The position numbers and the translations under genes are program-made. DNA of 19,319 nucleotides from UBA3792 sp964426415 (GTDB lineage: Bacteria > Bacillota > Clostridia > Christensenellales > CAG-138), in NCBI GenBank assembly GCA_964426415.1, contig CAYRQM010000036.1:1-19319 (forward strand), in the 5' to 3' direction. The notes under the pieces were generated by a model. It saw only the letters and a list, made by a program, of their open reading frames with translations, had not been told where the DNA came from and did no database searches. This document shows, piece by piece, positions 7,320-14,178 of this stretch (positions are counted from its first letter, which is position 1; every line of letters begins with the position of its first letter).

Positions 7320-8024
7320 TTATACCTCGAATTGTTTGCCTTCCTCCGCAAGCACGGCACAATCGCAATTTGCCGCTTGCAGCATCGCCGCAGGATCGAA
7401 CCCTGCGCCCCAAAGATGGGTGAGAATCGCGCACTTGCATCCGCATGCACGCGCCAGCACGCCCACTTGCCGTGCCGTCATGTGGTTCTTTTGCGCCTTG
7501 GTGTCGTCCTCGTCCGCGACACACGCATCCGCAAGCAGCAAGTCGCAGCCAAGGGCGTAGGAAGCCAACTGCGGAAAATACGCCGTGTCGCCCGTGTAGA
7601 ACAGCGTGTGTCCCGCGCCGTCGGTCACCTTGACCGCCATGCACGTCGCCGCATGCTCCACGCGATAAAACGTGAGCTTGAGCGAACCGACGGCCGTTTC
7701 AAAGCCGTCCTGCACCGCAGTCGTCTCGAACACGCTTGACGAAAAGGGTGCGGTTTCTGGTGCGAAAAGGGGAAGCGGCGTCTTGCCTTGCCCCTGCTCC
7801 AGCGCGTAACGGAGAATCGTCATGTCGCCCGTATGGTCGCCGTGCAGGTGGGAAAGCACCACGGCGTCCACCTTCCCGAGCGGCAGATAGCGCAAAAGCC
7901 TGCTGTACGCACCGCTGCCGAAATCGAGTAGAATGGCGGTGTCGCCGTCCTCGACCAAATAGGAGGAGCAGCAGCCGTCCGCAACGGGATACGGCCCGTA
8001 TACGCCCAAAAGCCGCAGCTTCAT
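7320..8024 (-). CDS. MBL-fold metal-dependent hydrolase (RNase Z/YhfI-like)
   Basis: A 234-residue metallo-beta-lactamase-fold protein of the RNase Z/YhfI-like type. The metal site is complete: SHLHGDHTGD (His59, His61, Asp63, His64), His124 in RVEHAATC, Asp146 in YTGDTAYF and His203 in LTHLW. His181 in KNHMTARQVG fits the usual helper position. It lacks the long flexible exosite arm of a full tRNA 3' processing RNase Z, so it is more likely a phosphodiesterase-type or unassigned hydrolase. The ATG at 8024 overlaps the stop of the coiled-coil gene (ATGA). I prefer it to the longer frame because MKLRLLGVYGPYP is the typical family start. The EutS-like gene follows after 1 nt. The substrate cannot be told from sequence. 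It is cysteine-rich in its last third. Confidence 0.87.
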   Translation of the reverse strand: MKLRLLGVYGPYPVADGCCSSYLVEDGDTAILLDFGSGAYSRLLRYLPLGKVDAVVLSHLHGDHTGDMTILRYALEQGQGKTPLPLFAPETAPFSSSVFETTAVQDGFETAVGSLKLTFYRVEHAATCMAVKVTDGAGHTLFYTGDTAYFPQLASYALGCDLLLADACVADEDDTKAQKNHMTARQVGVLARACGCKCAILTHLWGAGFDPAAMLQAANCDCAVLAEEGKQFEV

Positions 8025-8878
8025 GCGCCGTCCTTTGACGCTTGCAGGATGTCGTCGATGATGGCGTCCACATGCGTCGGCGCGGCTTCTTCCTCGGCAA
8101 TCTCGCCCACCGTCCACATCCGTTCCTCGATGGGGGTGGAACGCGTGCCCTGATAAAACTCTTTCGGCTCCTCTGCCTCGGCTTCCGCAGCAGGCTCTTC
8201 GTCCGCTTCGGGTTCTTCATCCGCTTCGGGTTCATCATCCAATTCGGTTGCTTCAACCGCTTCGGGTTCTTCAACCGCTTCGGGTTCTTCAACGGGCGCA
8301 GCTTCTTCGACCGGAGCGGGTTCTTCTTCGGGCGTCGGTTCGGGCATTGCTTCGGTGGGCTGTGCGGCGTGGATGAGCTTGCCGTCCGTGCCGAACAGCT
8401 GCGGGACGGACGCGTGGAGCGCATGGGCAAGCTCGGCGTAGCGCTTTGCGCTGTCCTCCGCCATGCGAATGTTCTCCTGCACCAGCTTGTCGTAGCCGTT
8501 GAGCAGCGCGGCGTACGCTTCCAGCCGTGCGTGGGTGTCATCCATGGTTTGCTTGCTGCTGGCTTCGGCTTCTTTGACGATGTCGCGGGCGTTTTGGTAC
8601 GCGTCGTCCACCAGAATTTCGGCGTCGCGCTGTGCCGTATCGCATTCCTGCCGCGACTGCTCCAGCATGGCGCCCGCTTCGCGTTGGGCGTCCTCGATGG
8701 TTTTGTGTGCCGACGCCGTCGCCTCGGTCAGGGTTCTGCCGATGCAGCGTTCCCGTTCCTCGATGCCGTCCACCTTAATCTTGAGGCTTTGATTCTCTTG
8801 GGTCAGCTTGTTGAGTTGTTCTTCCAGCTCGCTGATGCGTGCCGCCTGCTGTTGGATGACTACCTTTTTGCGGATCAT
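8021..8878 (-). CDS. Coiled-coil protein with acidic repeat linker and C-terminal helix
   Basis: I do not recognise a specific family; the general layout recalls DivIVA-like proteins. In the 285-residue product, residues 1 to about 150 are strongly helical and heptad-like (ISELEEQLNKLTQENQSLK onward), with many Ala, Glu and Gln and no membrane segment. About 170-245 is an acidic Glu/Pro/Ala/Asp linker built of 6-residue repeats such as EPEADE and EPEAVE. The end is less biased (EERMWTVGEIAEEE) and closes with the short amphipathic helix HVDAIIDDILQAS. The ATG at 8878 is chosen because GGAGG lies 7 nt upstream; the in-frame TTG at 8884 is too close to it. It begins 2 nt after the ruvB stop and overlaps the MBL-fold gene by 4 nt. 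Likely cytosolic scaffold or adaptor, by inference. Confidence 0.8.
   Translation of the reverse strand: MIRKKVVIQQQAARISELEEQLNKLTQENQSLKIKVDGIEERERCIGRTLTEATASAHKTIEDAQREAGAMLEQSRQECDTAQRDAEILVDDAYQNARDIVKEAEASSKQTMDDTHARLEAYAALLNGYDKLVQENIRMAEDSAKRYAELAHALHASVPQLFGTDGKLIHAAQPTEAMPEPTPEEEPAPVEEAAPVEEPEAVEEPEAVEATELDDEPEADEEPEADEEPAAEAEAEEPKEFYQGTRSTPIEERMWTVGEIAEEEAAPTHVDAIIDDILQASKDGA
8205..8294. repeat. 18-bp tandem repeats coding the acidic linker
   Basis: Five units of 18 bp on the plus strand (consensus GCTTCGGGTTCTTCAACC; the middle unit is the most diverged), with a partial unit to the left from about 8181. They encode the Glu/Pro/Ala repeats of the coiled-coil protein. Being a multiple of 3, copy changes would lengthen or shorten the linker without a frameshift. 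Confidence 0.85.
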
Positions 8879-8880
8879 GT

Positions 8881-9912
8881 TCAAACCTCCAAACGAAATT
8901 GCTGCGCCTGATTCGGCACGGGATAATCCAAATGTGTATACGCGGCGGGCAAGACGATGCGCCCGCGCGACGTTCTGGCAAGAAAGCCCAGCTTGAGCAG
9001 GTATGGCTCGTAGACGTCCTCTACGGTGCCCGCGTCCTCGCCCGTGTAGGCGGCGATGGTGTCCAGCCCCACAGGCCCGCCCTTGAAGATGTCAATCATG
9101 GCGATGAGCATTTTGCGGTCTACGGCGTCCAGTCCCAGCTCGTCGATTTTGAGCATGGAAAGCGCCTCTTTAGCGGTTGCCAAATCGACCACGCCGTTGC
9201 TGCGCACCTGCGAATAGTCGCGCACGCGGCGCAGCAGGCGATTGGCGATGCGGGGCGTGCCGCGGGAACGGGACGCGATTTCCAGCGCGCCCTCTTCGTC
9301 GATGTCGATGTGCAGGATGTCGCTGCTGCGCACGATGATCTCTTTGAGGCTTTCGGCGTCGTACAGCTCTAATTGTTCCTTGATGCCAAACCGATCCCTT
9401 AACGGGGAGGAAAGCATTCCCAAGCGGGTTGTGGCGCCCACCAGCGTGAACTTGGGCAAATCGAGCCGAATGCTGCGTGCGCCGGGGCCCTTGCCGATGA
9501 TGATGTCGAGCGCGTAGTCCTCCATCGCGGGATACAGGACTTCCTCTACGTTGGGGTTGAGGCGATGAATTTCGTCGATGAACAGCACGTCGCCGGGAGA
9601 AAGGTTGGTGAGCAGCGCCGCAAGATCGCCCGCGTGGGTGATGGCGGGGCCGCTGGTGACGCGCAGTGAGACGCCCATTTCGTTTGCGATGATGCCCGCA
9701 AGCGTCGTTTTGCCAAGCCCCGGCGGGCCGTACAGCAGCGCGTGATCCAACGATTCGCCGCGTGCCTTTGCCGCTTGGATGTAAATTTGCATATGCTCCT
9801 TGACCGTTTCCTGTCCGATGTATTCGGCCAAGAAATGGGGACGGAGGCTGTATTCGTTTTTGACGTCCTCCTCACGCAATGAGGAGGAGATGAGGCGATC
9901 GGTCTCCTGCAT
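8881..9912 (-). CDS. ruvB: Holliday junction branch migration helicase RuvB
   Basis: RuvB is the hexameric AAA+ motor that, with RuvA, drives branch migration of Holliday junctions during recombination and repair. The 343-residue protein has the N-terminal segment YSLRPHFLAEYIGQ, Walker A GPPGLGKTT (62-70), Walker B with FIDEIHRLNP (Asp113, Glu114), sensor 1 in LVGATTRLGMLSSPLRDRFGI with the arginine finger region, and a C-terminal winged-helix domain ending GRIVLPAAYTHL. The usual family phrase in sensor 1 is GATTRxGxLxxPLRDRFG, matched here. The ATG at 9912 starts 3 nt after the ruvA stop, and the ribosome site AAAGGGG lies inside the end of ruvA. Intact and ordinary. Confidence 0.98.
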   Translation of the reverse strand: MQETDRLISSSLREEDVKNEYSLRPHFLAEYIGQETVKEHMQIYIQAAKARGESLDHALLYGPPGLGKTTLAGIIANEMGVSLRVTSGPAITHAGDLAALLTNLSPGDVLFIDEIHRLNPNVEEVLYPAMEDYALDIIIGKGPGARSIRLDLPKFTLVGATTRLGMLSSPLRDRFGIKEQLELYDAESLKEIIVRSSDILHIDIDEEGALEIASRSRGTPRIANRLLRRVRDYSQVRSNGVVDLATAKEALSMLKIDELGLDAVDRKMLIAMIDIFKGGPVGLDTIAAYTGEDAGTVEDVYEPYLLKLGFLARTSRGRIVLPAAYTHLDYPVPNQAQQFRLEV

Positions 9913-9915
9913 ATG

Positions 9916-10506
9916 TTACCCCTTTGCCATACTGCGCAGCGCTTTTGTGATGAGCTCCTCGACGCTGCTTGCTTCCAAGACGGATGTGACGGCACGCGAA
10001 GCCGTGAGCCCGTCGTAGCCAAGGCTTGTGAGCGCTGCCACCGCCTCGGTTTGGATGTCGGGTGGGCTTTGCTTGCCGCCTTTTGCAAGGGGCGCGTTTG
10101 TCACTTCGCTGCGCACCGCGTCGCCCAATTCGGAAACGACCCGCTGGGCAATCTTTTTGCCCATGCCCTTGACCTGTTCGAATACGGATGCGTTGCCCGT
10201 CACGATGGCGGCGCGCACGTCGGACGGCGTCAGCGTTGAAAGCACGGAAAGCGCCAGCTTGGGCCCGACGCCGCCCACGCCGATGAGCCGCCGAAACGCG
10301 GCGCGTTCTTCTTCGTCGGCAAACCCGTACAGCGCCTGCACCCCGTCCGCCAAATGCAGATGGGTGTAGAGCTTGACCTTGGCGCCCACCAAAAGCGTTT
10401 TGAGGGTTTGGCTGCTGCAAAACAGCTCGTATCCGACGCCGCCCGCGTCCAAAACGGCGCGATCCATGCCAATGTCGTCTACGGTGCCACGAATGAAAGC
10501 GTACAT
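9916..10506 (-). CDS. ruvA: Holliday junction branch migration protein RuvA
   Basis: RuvA tetramers bind the four-way junction and load RuvB. The 196-residue protein starts MYAFIRGTVDDI, the characteristic OB-fold beginning. It carries the two helix-hairpin-helix segments (RLIGVGGVGPKLALSVLS and VKGMGKKIAQRVVSEL) that grip the DNA backbone. The C-terminal third domain, which contacts RuvB, is present (EAVAALTSLGYDG to the end). The start at 10506 is supported by TAGGAG just upstream, overlapping the ruvC stop 9 nt before; the longer upstream frame reads through ruvC antisense-free but has no ribosome site. It forms ruvC-ruvA-ruvB in the common order. Confidence 0.97.
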   Translation of the reverse strand: MYAFIRGTVDDIGMDRAVLDAGGVGYELFCSSQTLKTLLVGAKVKLYTHLHLADGVQALYGFADEEERAAFRRLIGVGGVGPKLALSVLSTLTPSDVRAAIVTGNASVFEQVKGMGKKIAQRVVSELGDAVRSEVTNAPLAKGGKQSPPDIQTEAVAALTSLGYDGLTASRAVTSVLEASSVEELITKALRSMAKG

Positions 10507-10514
10507 AAAAACTC

Positions 10515-11012
10515 CTATCGGATGCGGTATTCCTCTTGCGCGGGGCCTGCATGGAACGCCAAGCACAGCGCCGCCGCCAACGCGTCCGCCGCGTCGTCGG
10601 GCTTGGGTGCGGTTTTGAGGTTGAGCAGCACGCGAATCATTTGCTGCACCTGCTTTTTGTCGGCGTGTCCGTTGCCGCACACCGCTTGCTTGATCTGCAT
10701 GGGTGTGAACTCGTACATGGGGATTTGGAAGCTTTGCACGCCCAAAAGCGCAACGCCGCGCCCCGAACCCACCGCAATCGCCGTGGTGATGTTGTGGTAG
10801 AAGAACAGCTCCTCAAACGCCGCCAAGTCGGGTCGATACGTTTCGCACAGCTGTCGCGTACCCAGATAAAGCCGTTCCAAGCGCTCGGGCAACGGCAGCT
10901 GCTTGTCTGTCTCCACCACGCCAAAATCGATGGGCGTGATGGCTTGTCCGACCTTTTCTACCACGCCGTAGCCCATGATGGCATACCCGGGGTCGATGCC
11001 CAAAATCCGCAA
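10515..11012 (-). CDS. ruvC: Crossover junction endodeoxyribonuclease RuvC (TTG start)
   Basis: RuvC is the dimeric resolvase that cuts Holliday junctions at matched sites. The 165-residue protein has an RNase H-like fold with the acidic residues in place: Asp7 in ILGIDPGY, Glu67 in AAFEELFFYHN, and Asp140 and Asp143 in KPDDAADALAAA. It also has GSGRGVALL and the PMQIKQAVCGNGHADKKQV segment near the substrate helix. I choose the TTG at 11012 as start: GGGGAGG (11019-11025) lies 6 nt upstream and the product then begins MRILGIDPG like other RuvC proteins. The ATG at 11027 has no ribosome site and would add five atypical residues. It is the first gene behind the promoter at 11041-11069. Confidence 0.94.
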   Translation of the reverse strand: MRILGIDPGYAIMGYGVVEKVGQAITPIDFGVVETDKQLPLPERLERLYLGTRQLCETYRPDLAAFEELFFYHNITTAIAVGSGRGVALLGVQSFQIPMYEFTPMQIKQAVCGNGHADKKQVQQMIRVLLNLKTAPKPDDAADALAAALCLAFHAGPAQEEYRIR

Positions 11013-11018
11013 GTTGCA

Positions 11019-11025
11019 CCTCCCC
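11019..11025 (-). promoter_or_regulatory. Ribosome binding site deciding the ruvC TTG start
   Basis: GGGGAGG on the minus strand, 6 nt before TTG at 11012 and inside the frame of the upstream ATG at 11027. The ATG itself is preceded only by AT-rich sequence without a purine-rich site. Confidence 0.75.
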
Positions 11026-11040
11026 ATAAAATATCAAGTT

Positions 11041-11069
11041 ATTATACCACAGTCCATTTGCCGTTGCAA
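11041..11069 (-). promoter_or_regulatory. Sigma-A promoter of the ruvC-to-gpmI cluster
   Basis: Reading the minus strand: -35 TTGCAA (11069-11064), 17-bp spacer, and TGG directly before -10 TATAAT (11046-11041), an extended -10. It is the only good promoter I find for the minus-strand genes down to 3004, although weaker internal promoters cannot be excluded. Confidence 0.82.
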
Positions 11070-11098
11070 GAAAAAAGGGAGCCGTTGCCCCTTTTTGT
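11070..11098 (-). terminator. Intrinsic terminator of the exporter operon
   Basis: On the minus strand AAAAAGGGGC, loop AACG, then GCTCCC and TTTTTTC: a G+C-rich stem with one G-T pair and a bulge, flanked by A- and T-runs. It lies about 30 nt after the stop of the MacB-type permease and directly upstream of the ruvC promoter, separating the two operons. Confidence 0.8.
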
Positions 11099-11127
11099 GG
11101 AATTTGATTCTGTCGTCCGAACGGCGA

Positions 11128-12381
11128 TTACTCGCGGCGCAGCGCCTCGATCGGGTTCAGCTTGGCGGCGCGGTACGCGGGGATGGCGCCGAAGAACAAG
11201 CCGATGATGAACGAGAACACCACCGTCGCGGCGATGATGCCGCCGCTGATGTAGATGGGAACCGACGACAGCTTGGAGATGATGAACGCCAGCGCCACGC
11301 CCACGACGACGCCCAAAATGCCGCCGATGCAGGTGAGAACGCCCGCTTCAATCAGGAACTGGGCGGAAATCTTGCGCTTGCGCGCGCCCAGCGCCTTCTT
11401 CAGCCCAATTTCGGGGGTGCGCTCCGTCACGGACACCAGCATGATGTTCATAACGCCGATACCGCCCACCAACAGCGAGATGCACGCCACCAGAATCAAC
11501 TGGCGGTTCGTTGCGCCCGACAGCTCCTGCAGCTGCTTTGCCTGCTCCAAAAGATCCTCGCTCTTGTACTTGACCTCGGGGTTGCTTTGCGTGATTGTCG
11601 CGTTGAGCGTGTCCTCCGCATACTTGCCCGCTTTGGTCATGGCGTCCGTGCTTGTGGCGCGGATGGCGACGGAGGGCGCTTCGTCGAACTTGTACAGCAC
11701 CGACCACGTTCCGCGTGGGATGAGCACCTTGCCGCCCGTTTGGTCGGTGTAGGTGTAGTAATCCTCGATGCTGGTGATGACGGGTGTAAACTCGGACGAA
11801 CGGGTAAATTCGCCTACGACCACATACGGTTCGCCTGCGATCTCCACCGTCTTGCCGATTGGGTCAAGCCCCAAAAACAGCGCTTCGGAGACTTGGCGGT
11901 CGATGAGGGCGACCTTGCGGAACTCGGAAAAATCCTTCTCCACAAAATCGCGGCCCGCACGAATCACATAGCCGTAAACCGACAGATAGGCGTCGTCCAC
12001 GCCGTAGATGGTGCCGCGGTTCATGCCCGTTGCGCCGTTCCAAACGACGCCGTATGCGTCCCGCTTGTTGAACAGCGTCGCCGCCGCCACATCGTTGGAC
12101 TTGGTGAGCGTGGTCAGGATGCTGTCATCCAAAATGGGAACGTAGGCGGGCGTGTCTTGGTACGTCGAATCGAATGCGTAATCGCCTTGGTACAGCTGCA
12201 CCACCACGGTGTTGTTGCCTGCACCCACCATGTTTTCTTTGATTTGCTCGTTGGTGCCCATGATGGTGGAGGAAATGGCGATCAAGGATGCAATCCCGAT
12301 GATGATGCCCAGCATCGTCAGCGCGCTTCTGAGCTTGTGGGAACGAATCCCGTCAAAGGCTTCTCGAATATTCTCAATCAT
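11128..12381 (-). CDS. MacB-type ABC transporter permease
   Basis: The membrane subunit of a MacB-type (FtsX-superfamily) mechanotransmission exporter; these move peptides, toxins or drugs rather than using a classical membrane channel. The 417-residue protein has one N-terminal membrane helix (about 22-42, MLGIIIGIASLIAIS), a large extracytoplasmic domain of roughly 230 residues, then three C-terminal helices. Diagnostic features are SHKLRSALTMLGIIIGI, the cytoplasmic coupling stretch ERTPEIGLKKALGARKR between helices 2 and 3, and the closing PAYRAAKLNPIEALR. The ATG has GGAGG 7 nt upstream and lies 12 nt after the second adaptor gene's stop. It is last in the operon, before the terminator at 11070. 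The substrate is unknown. Confidence 0.93.
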   Translation of the reverse strand: MIENIREAFDGIRSHKLRSALTMLGIIIGIASLIAISSTIMGTNEQIKENMVGAGNNTVVVQLYQGDYAFDSTYQDTPAYVPILDDSILTTLTKSNDVAAATLFNKRDAYGVVWNGATGMNRGTIYGVDDAYLSVYGYVIRAGRDFVEKDFSEFRKVALIDRQVSEALFLGLDPIGKTVEIAGEPYVVVGEFTRSSEFTPVITSIEDYYTYTDQTGGKVLIPRGTWSVLYKFDEAPSVAIRATSTDAMTKAGKYAEDTLNATITQSNPEVKYKSEDLLEQAKQLQELSGATNRQLILVACISLLVGGIGVMNIMLVSVTERTPEIGLKKALGARKRKISAQFLIEAGVLTCIGGILGVVVGVALAFIISKLSSVPIYISGGIIAATVVFSFIIGLFFGAIPAYRAAKLNPIEALRRE

Positions 12382-12393
12382 CTTGCTTCCTCC

Positions 12394-14178
12394 TTACCAG
12401 CCGTAGCCGTAGGACGATTGCTCGACCTTCGTGGGTGCGCCGTCCTTGCAGTTTTTGTCGTACGGGAAGGCTATGTTGTCCTCCATCGTCAAATCGCTGC
12501 CGACCAGCTCGATGTAGGTGTCCACACGCTTGCCCGTCTGCACTTCCTCGCGTTTGAGCGTGCCGTCGCGGTCCACAAAGATGTAGTCTTTGCCGTTCTG
12601 CTCCAGTATGTACGCCTCGTGCAGATAGATCGCGCCGGTCTCCGCCAACGGGGTGTAGTCGGAAAACTCGATATATTCCCCAATCTCCGGCATCACGTCG
12701 CCCACGATTTCCAGTGTTGCCAAATAGCCCGAAGAATTGCTGTTGCCGCCGTTGCTGTAGCTGGTGGAAATGGGCATGGTGCCGATGGCGGCCACGCGCA
12801 CGGTGACGTCACTGCCCGACGCATAGGACATTCCCTTCAGCTCGGTACCGACGGGGTACGAAGCCAGCTGCAGTTCGCCCAGCACGCACGACACATACAG
12901 ACCGCTTCCGCCGCGCACCTGCACCAACACGTCGCCGTTTGCCGCCGTTTGCGGGTCTGCCGCCGTGCCGACAACGCCTGCAATGGTCGCCAGCCGCACG
13001 CCGTCAATGCCCGACAGCTGCAGCTTTTGAATGTCCAGCGTGGTCTGGCGCGCATCCAATTCTTTGTCCCGAATGCCCTTCGCAATCTCGCGGGCATACG
13101 CCTCGCGCTCTGCGCGGCTCATTCCGCCGCCCGGAACGATGGGCTGTTCCGACGGTTCGACGGATGCGCTCGGATCTGCGGTGGGTGTTGCCGTGGGTGT
13201 TGCCGTGGGCGTCGCCGTAGGCGTCTCGTTCAAAAGCACGCCAAAGGACAGCCCGCCGTCCGTTGTAAAGAACAGTGGCACGGTAAAGCCCGAAGCGGTA
13301 AGCTGCACATAGAGTCCGTCCGTGCGCTGCGCGGCAAGCGCCGCCATGTCGGTAAAGAACGCAGCGGGAACCGTTGTGCCTGCCGCATAGGCAAACGTCA
13401 ACGGCGACGACTTGGACCCGTCGCCCGCGATGCTGTTGCCCAAATCGGGCGTCAGCGGGCTTGCGTCGGGCGCGGTCACCGTCAACCGCAGCGTGCCGTC
13501 GGGATACGCCTCGAGCACGCTCTTGGTCAGCAGCCCCGTAAGCAATGCATAGACGACGCGGCTTTCGCCTGCCGCCTGTGCCAAAAGCGAGGCAACGAAC
13601 GAAGCCGTGACCGCGTCGCCGTCAGTGATGGAGAACACATACGGATCGCCCTGCGTTCCGCTGCCGCCCGTCGGTGCGGACAGGTCGAAATACACCCTGC
13701 CGCTCCCCTGTGCCGCCAACCGCTTGGCGCCGATCGCTTCGGCGTCGGGCGCGGGCGTATTGGACGGAGACGGCGTTTCGGTGGCGTAGGGGCGTCTTGC
13801 ATAGCGCTCGTATTCCTTGTATGCCGCCGCCAGCTCCAGCTGCAGCTTTTCCAGCTTGAGCTGCTTTTCTTCCAAATCCAGCGCGTCCTTGGTGGCGTCG
13901 TACCGCAGCAGCGGGTCGCCCACCTGCACCGTATCGCCGACGGAAACCAGCACCTCCAGCACGGGACGTTCCGCGTCCTGCGTGATGGTTTGGGATGCGT
14001 CGGAGGAAACCACGCCATACAGATAGGTCTGATTCGGCATGTAGGACAGCATCCAGTTGCTTGCGGATACCACGGACACCGTGGGCTTCTTTGCCGTGGC
14101 AAAATAGACGCCGACGGCGCCGCCCGCAAGCGCAGCGCAGACTAAAATGATGAGGAGTGTCTTGCACCAGCGTTTCAT
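12394..14178 (-). CDS. Membrane-anchored adaptor (HlyD/MacA-like) with large inserted domain
   Basis: A 594-residue membrane fusion-type adaptor. An N-terminal membrane anchor (about 7-27) is followed by a lipoyl-type half-motif with ERPVLEVLVSVGDTVQVGDPL (70-90), a first helix (about 97-128), and an unusual insert of about 220 residues. A second helix (352-388, SRAEREAYAREIAKGIRDKE) and barrel and membrane-proximal-like domains then follow. The insert holds two related segments (about 172-235 and 252-300) and a Pro/Thr-rich stretch of TATP repeats (320-333). It is therefore much longer than usual (350-450). The ATG overlaps the ATPase stop (ATGA); the permease follows after 12 nt. It probably couples the MacB-type pump to the cell exterior, by inference. 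The tail ends in SSYGYGW. Confidence 0.82.
   Translation of the reverse strand: MKRWCKTLLIILVCAALAGGAVGVYFATAKKPTVSVVSASNWMLSYMPNQTYLYGVVSSDASQTITQDAERPVLEVLVSVGDTVQVGDPLLRYDATKDALDLEEKQLKLEKLQLELAAAYKEYERYARRPYATETPSPSNTPAPDAEAIGAKRLAAQGSGRVYFDLSAPTGGSGTQGDPYVFSITDGDAVTASFVASLLAQAAGESRVVYALLTGLLTKSVLEAYPDGTLRLTVTAPDASPLTPDLGNSIAGDGSKSSPLTFAYAAGTTVPAAFFTDMAALAAQRTDGLYVQLTASGFTVPLFFTTDGGLSFGVLLNETPTATPTATPTATPTADPSASVEPSEQPIVPGGGMSRAEREAYAREIAKGIRDKELDARQTTLDIQKLQLSGIDGVRLATIAGVVGTAADPQTAANGDVLVQVRGGSGLYVSCVLGELQLASYPVGTELKGMSYASGSDVTVRVAAIGTMPISTSYSNGGNSNSSGYLATLEIVGDVMPEIGEYIEFSDYTPLAETGAIYLHEAYILEQNGKDYIFVDRDGTLKREEVQTGKRVDTYIELVGSDLTMEDNIAFPYDKNCKDGAPTKVEQSSYGYGW
13178..13225. repeat. 12-bp tandem repeats coding TATP repeats
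   Basis: Four 12-bp units on the plus strand (13178, 13190, 13202, 13214; consensus GCCGTGGGTGTT) that encode the Thr-Ala-Thr-Pro repeats in the second adaptor's insert. The repeats are in frame, so copy-number change would alter linker length only. Confidence 0.85.

Noticed and set aside
8042..8911. Plus-strand frame with repeated Arg-Phe-Gly-Phe-Phe units
   Set aside because: The apparent repeats only reflect the 18-bp tandem repeats of the minus-strand coiled-coil gene read in antisense.
10975..14145. Very long plus-strand open frame (1056 codons)
   Set aside because: It is antisense to the exporter genes and ruvC, has no ribosome site or family features, and its composition (Arg, His, Gly, Cys-rich) is that of a shadow frame in GC-rich DNA. 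The minus-strand genes have full motif sets.
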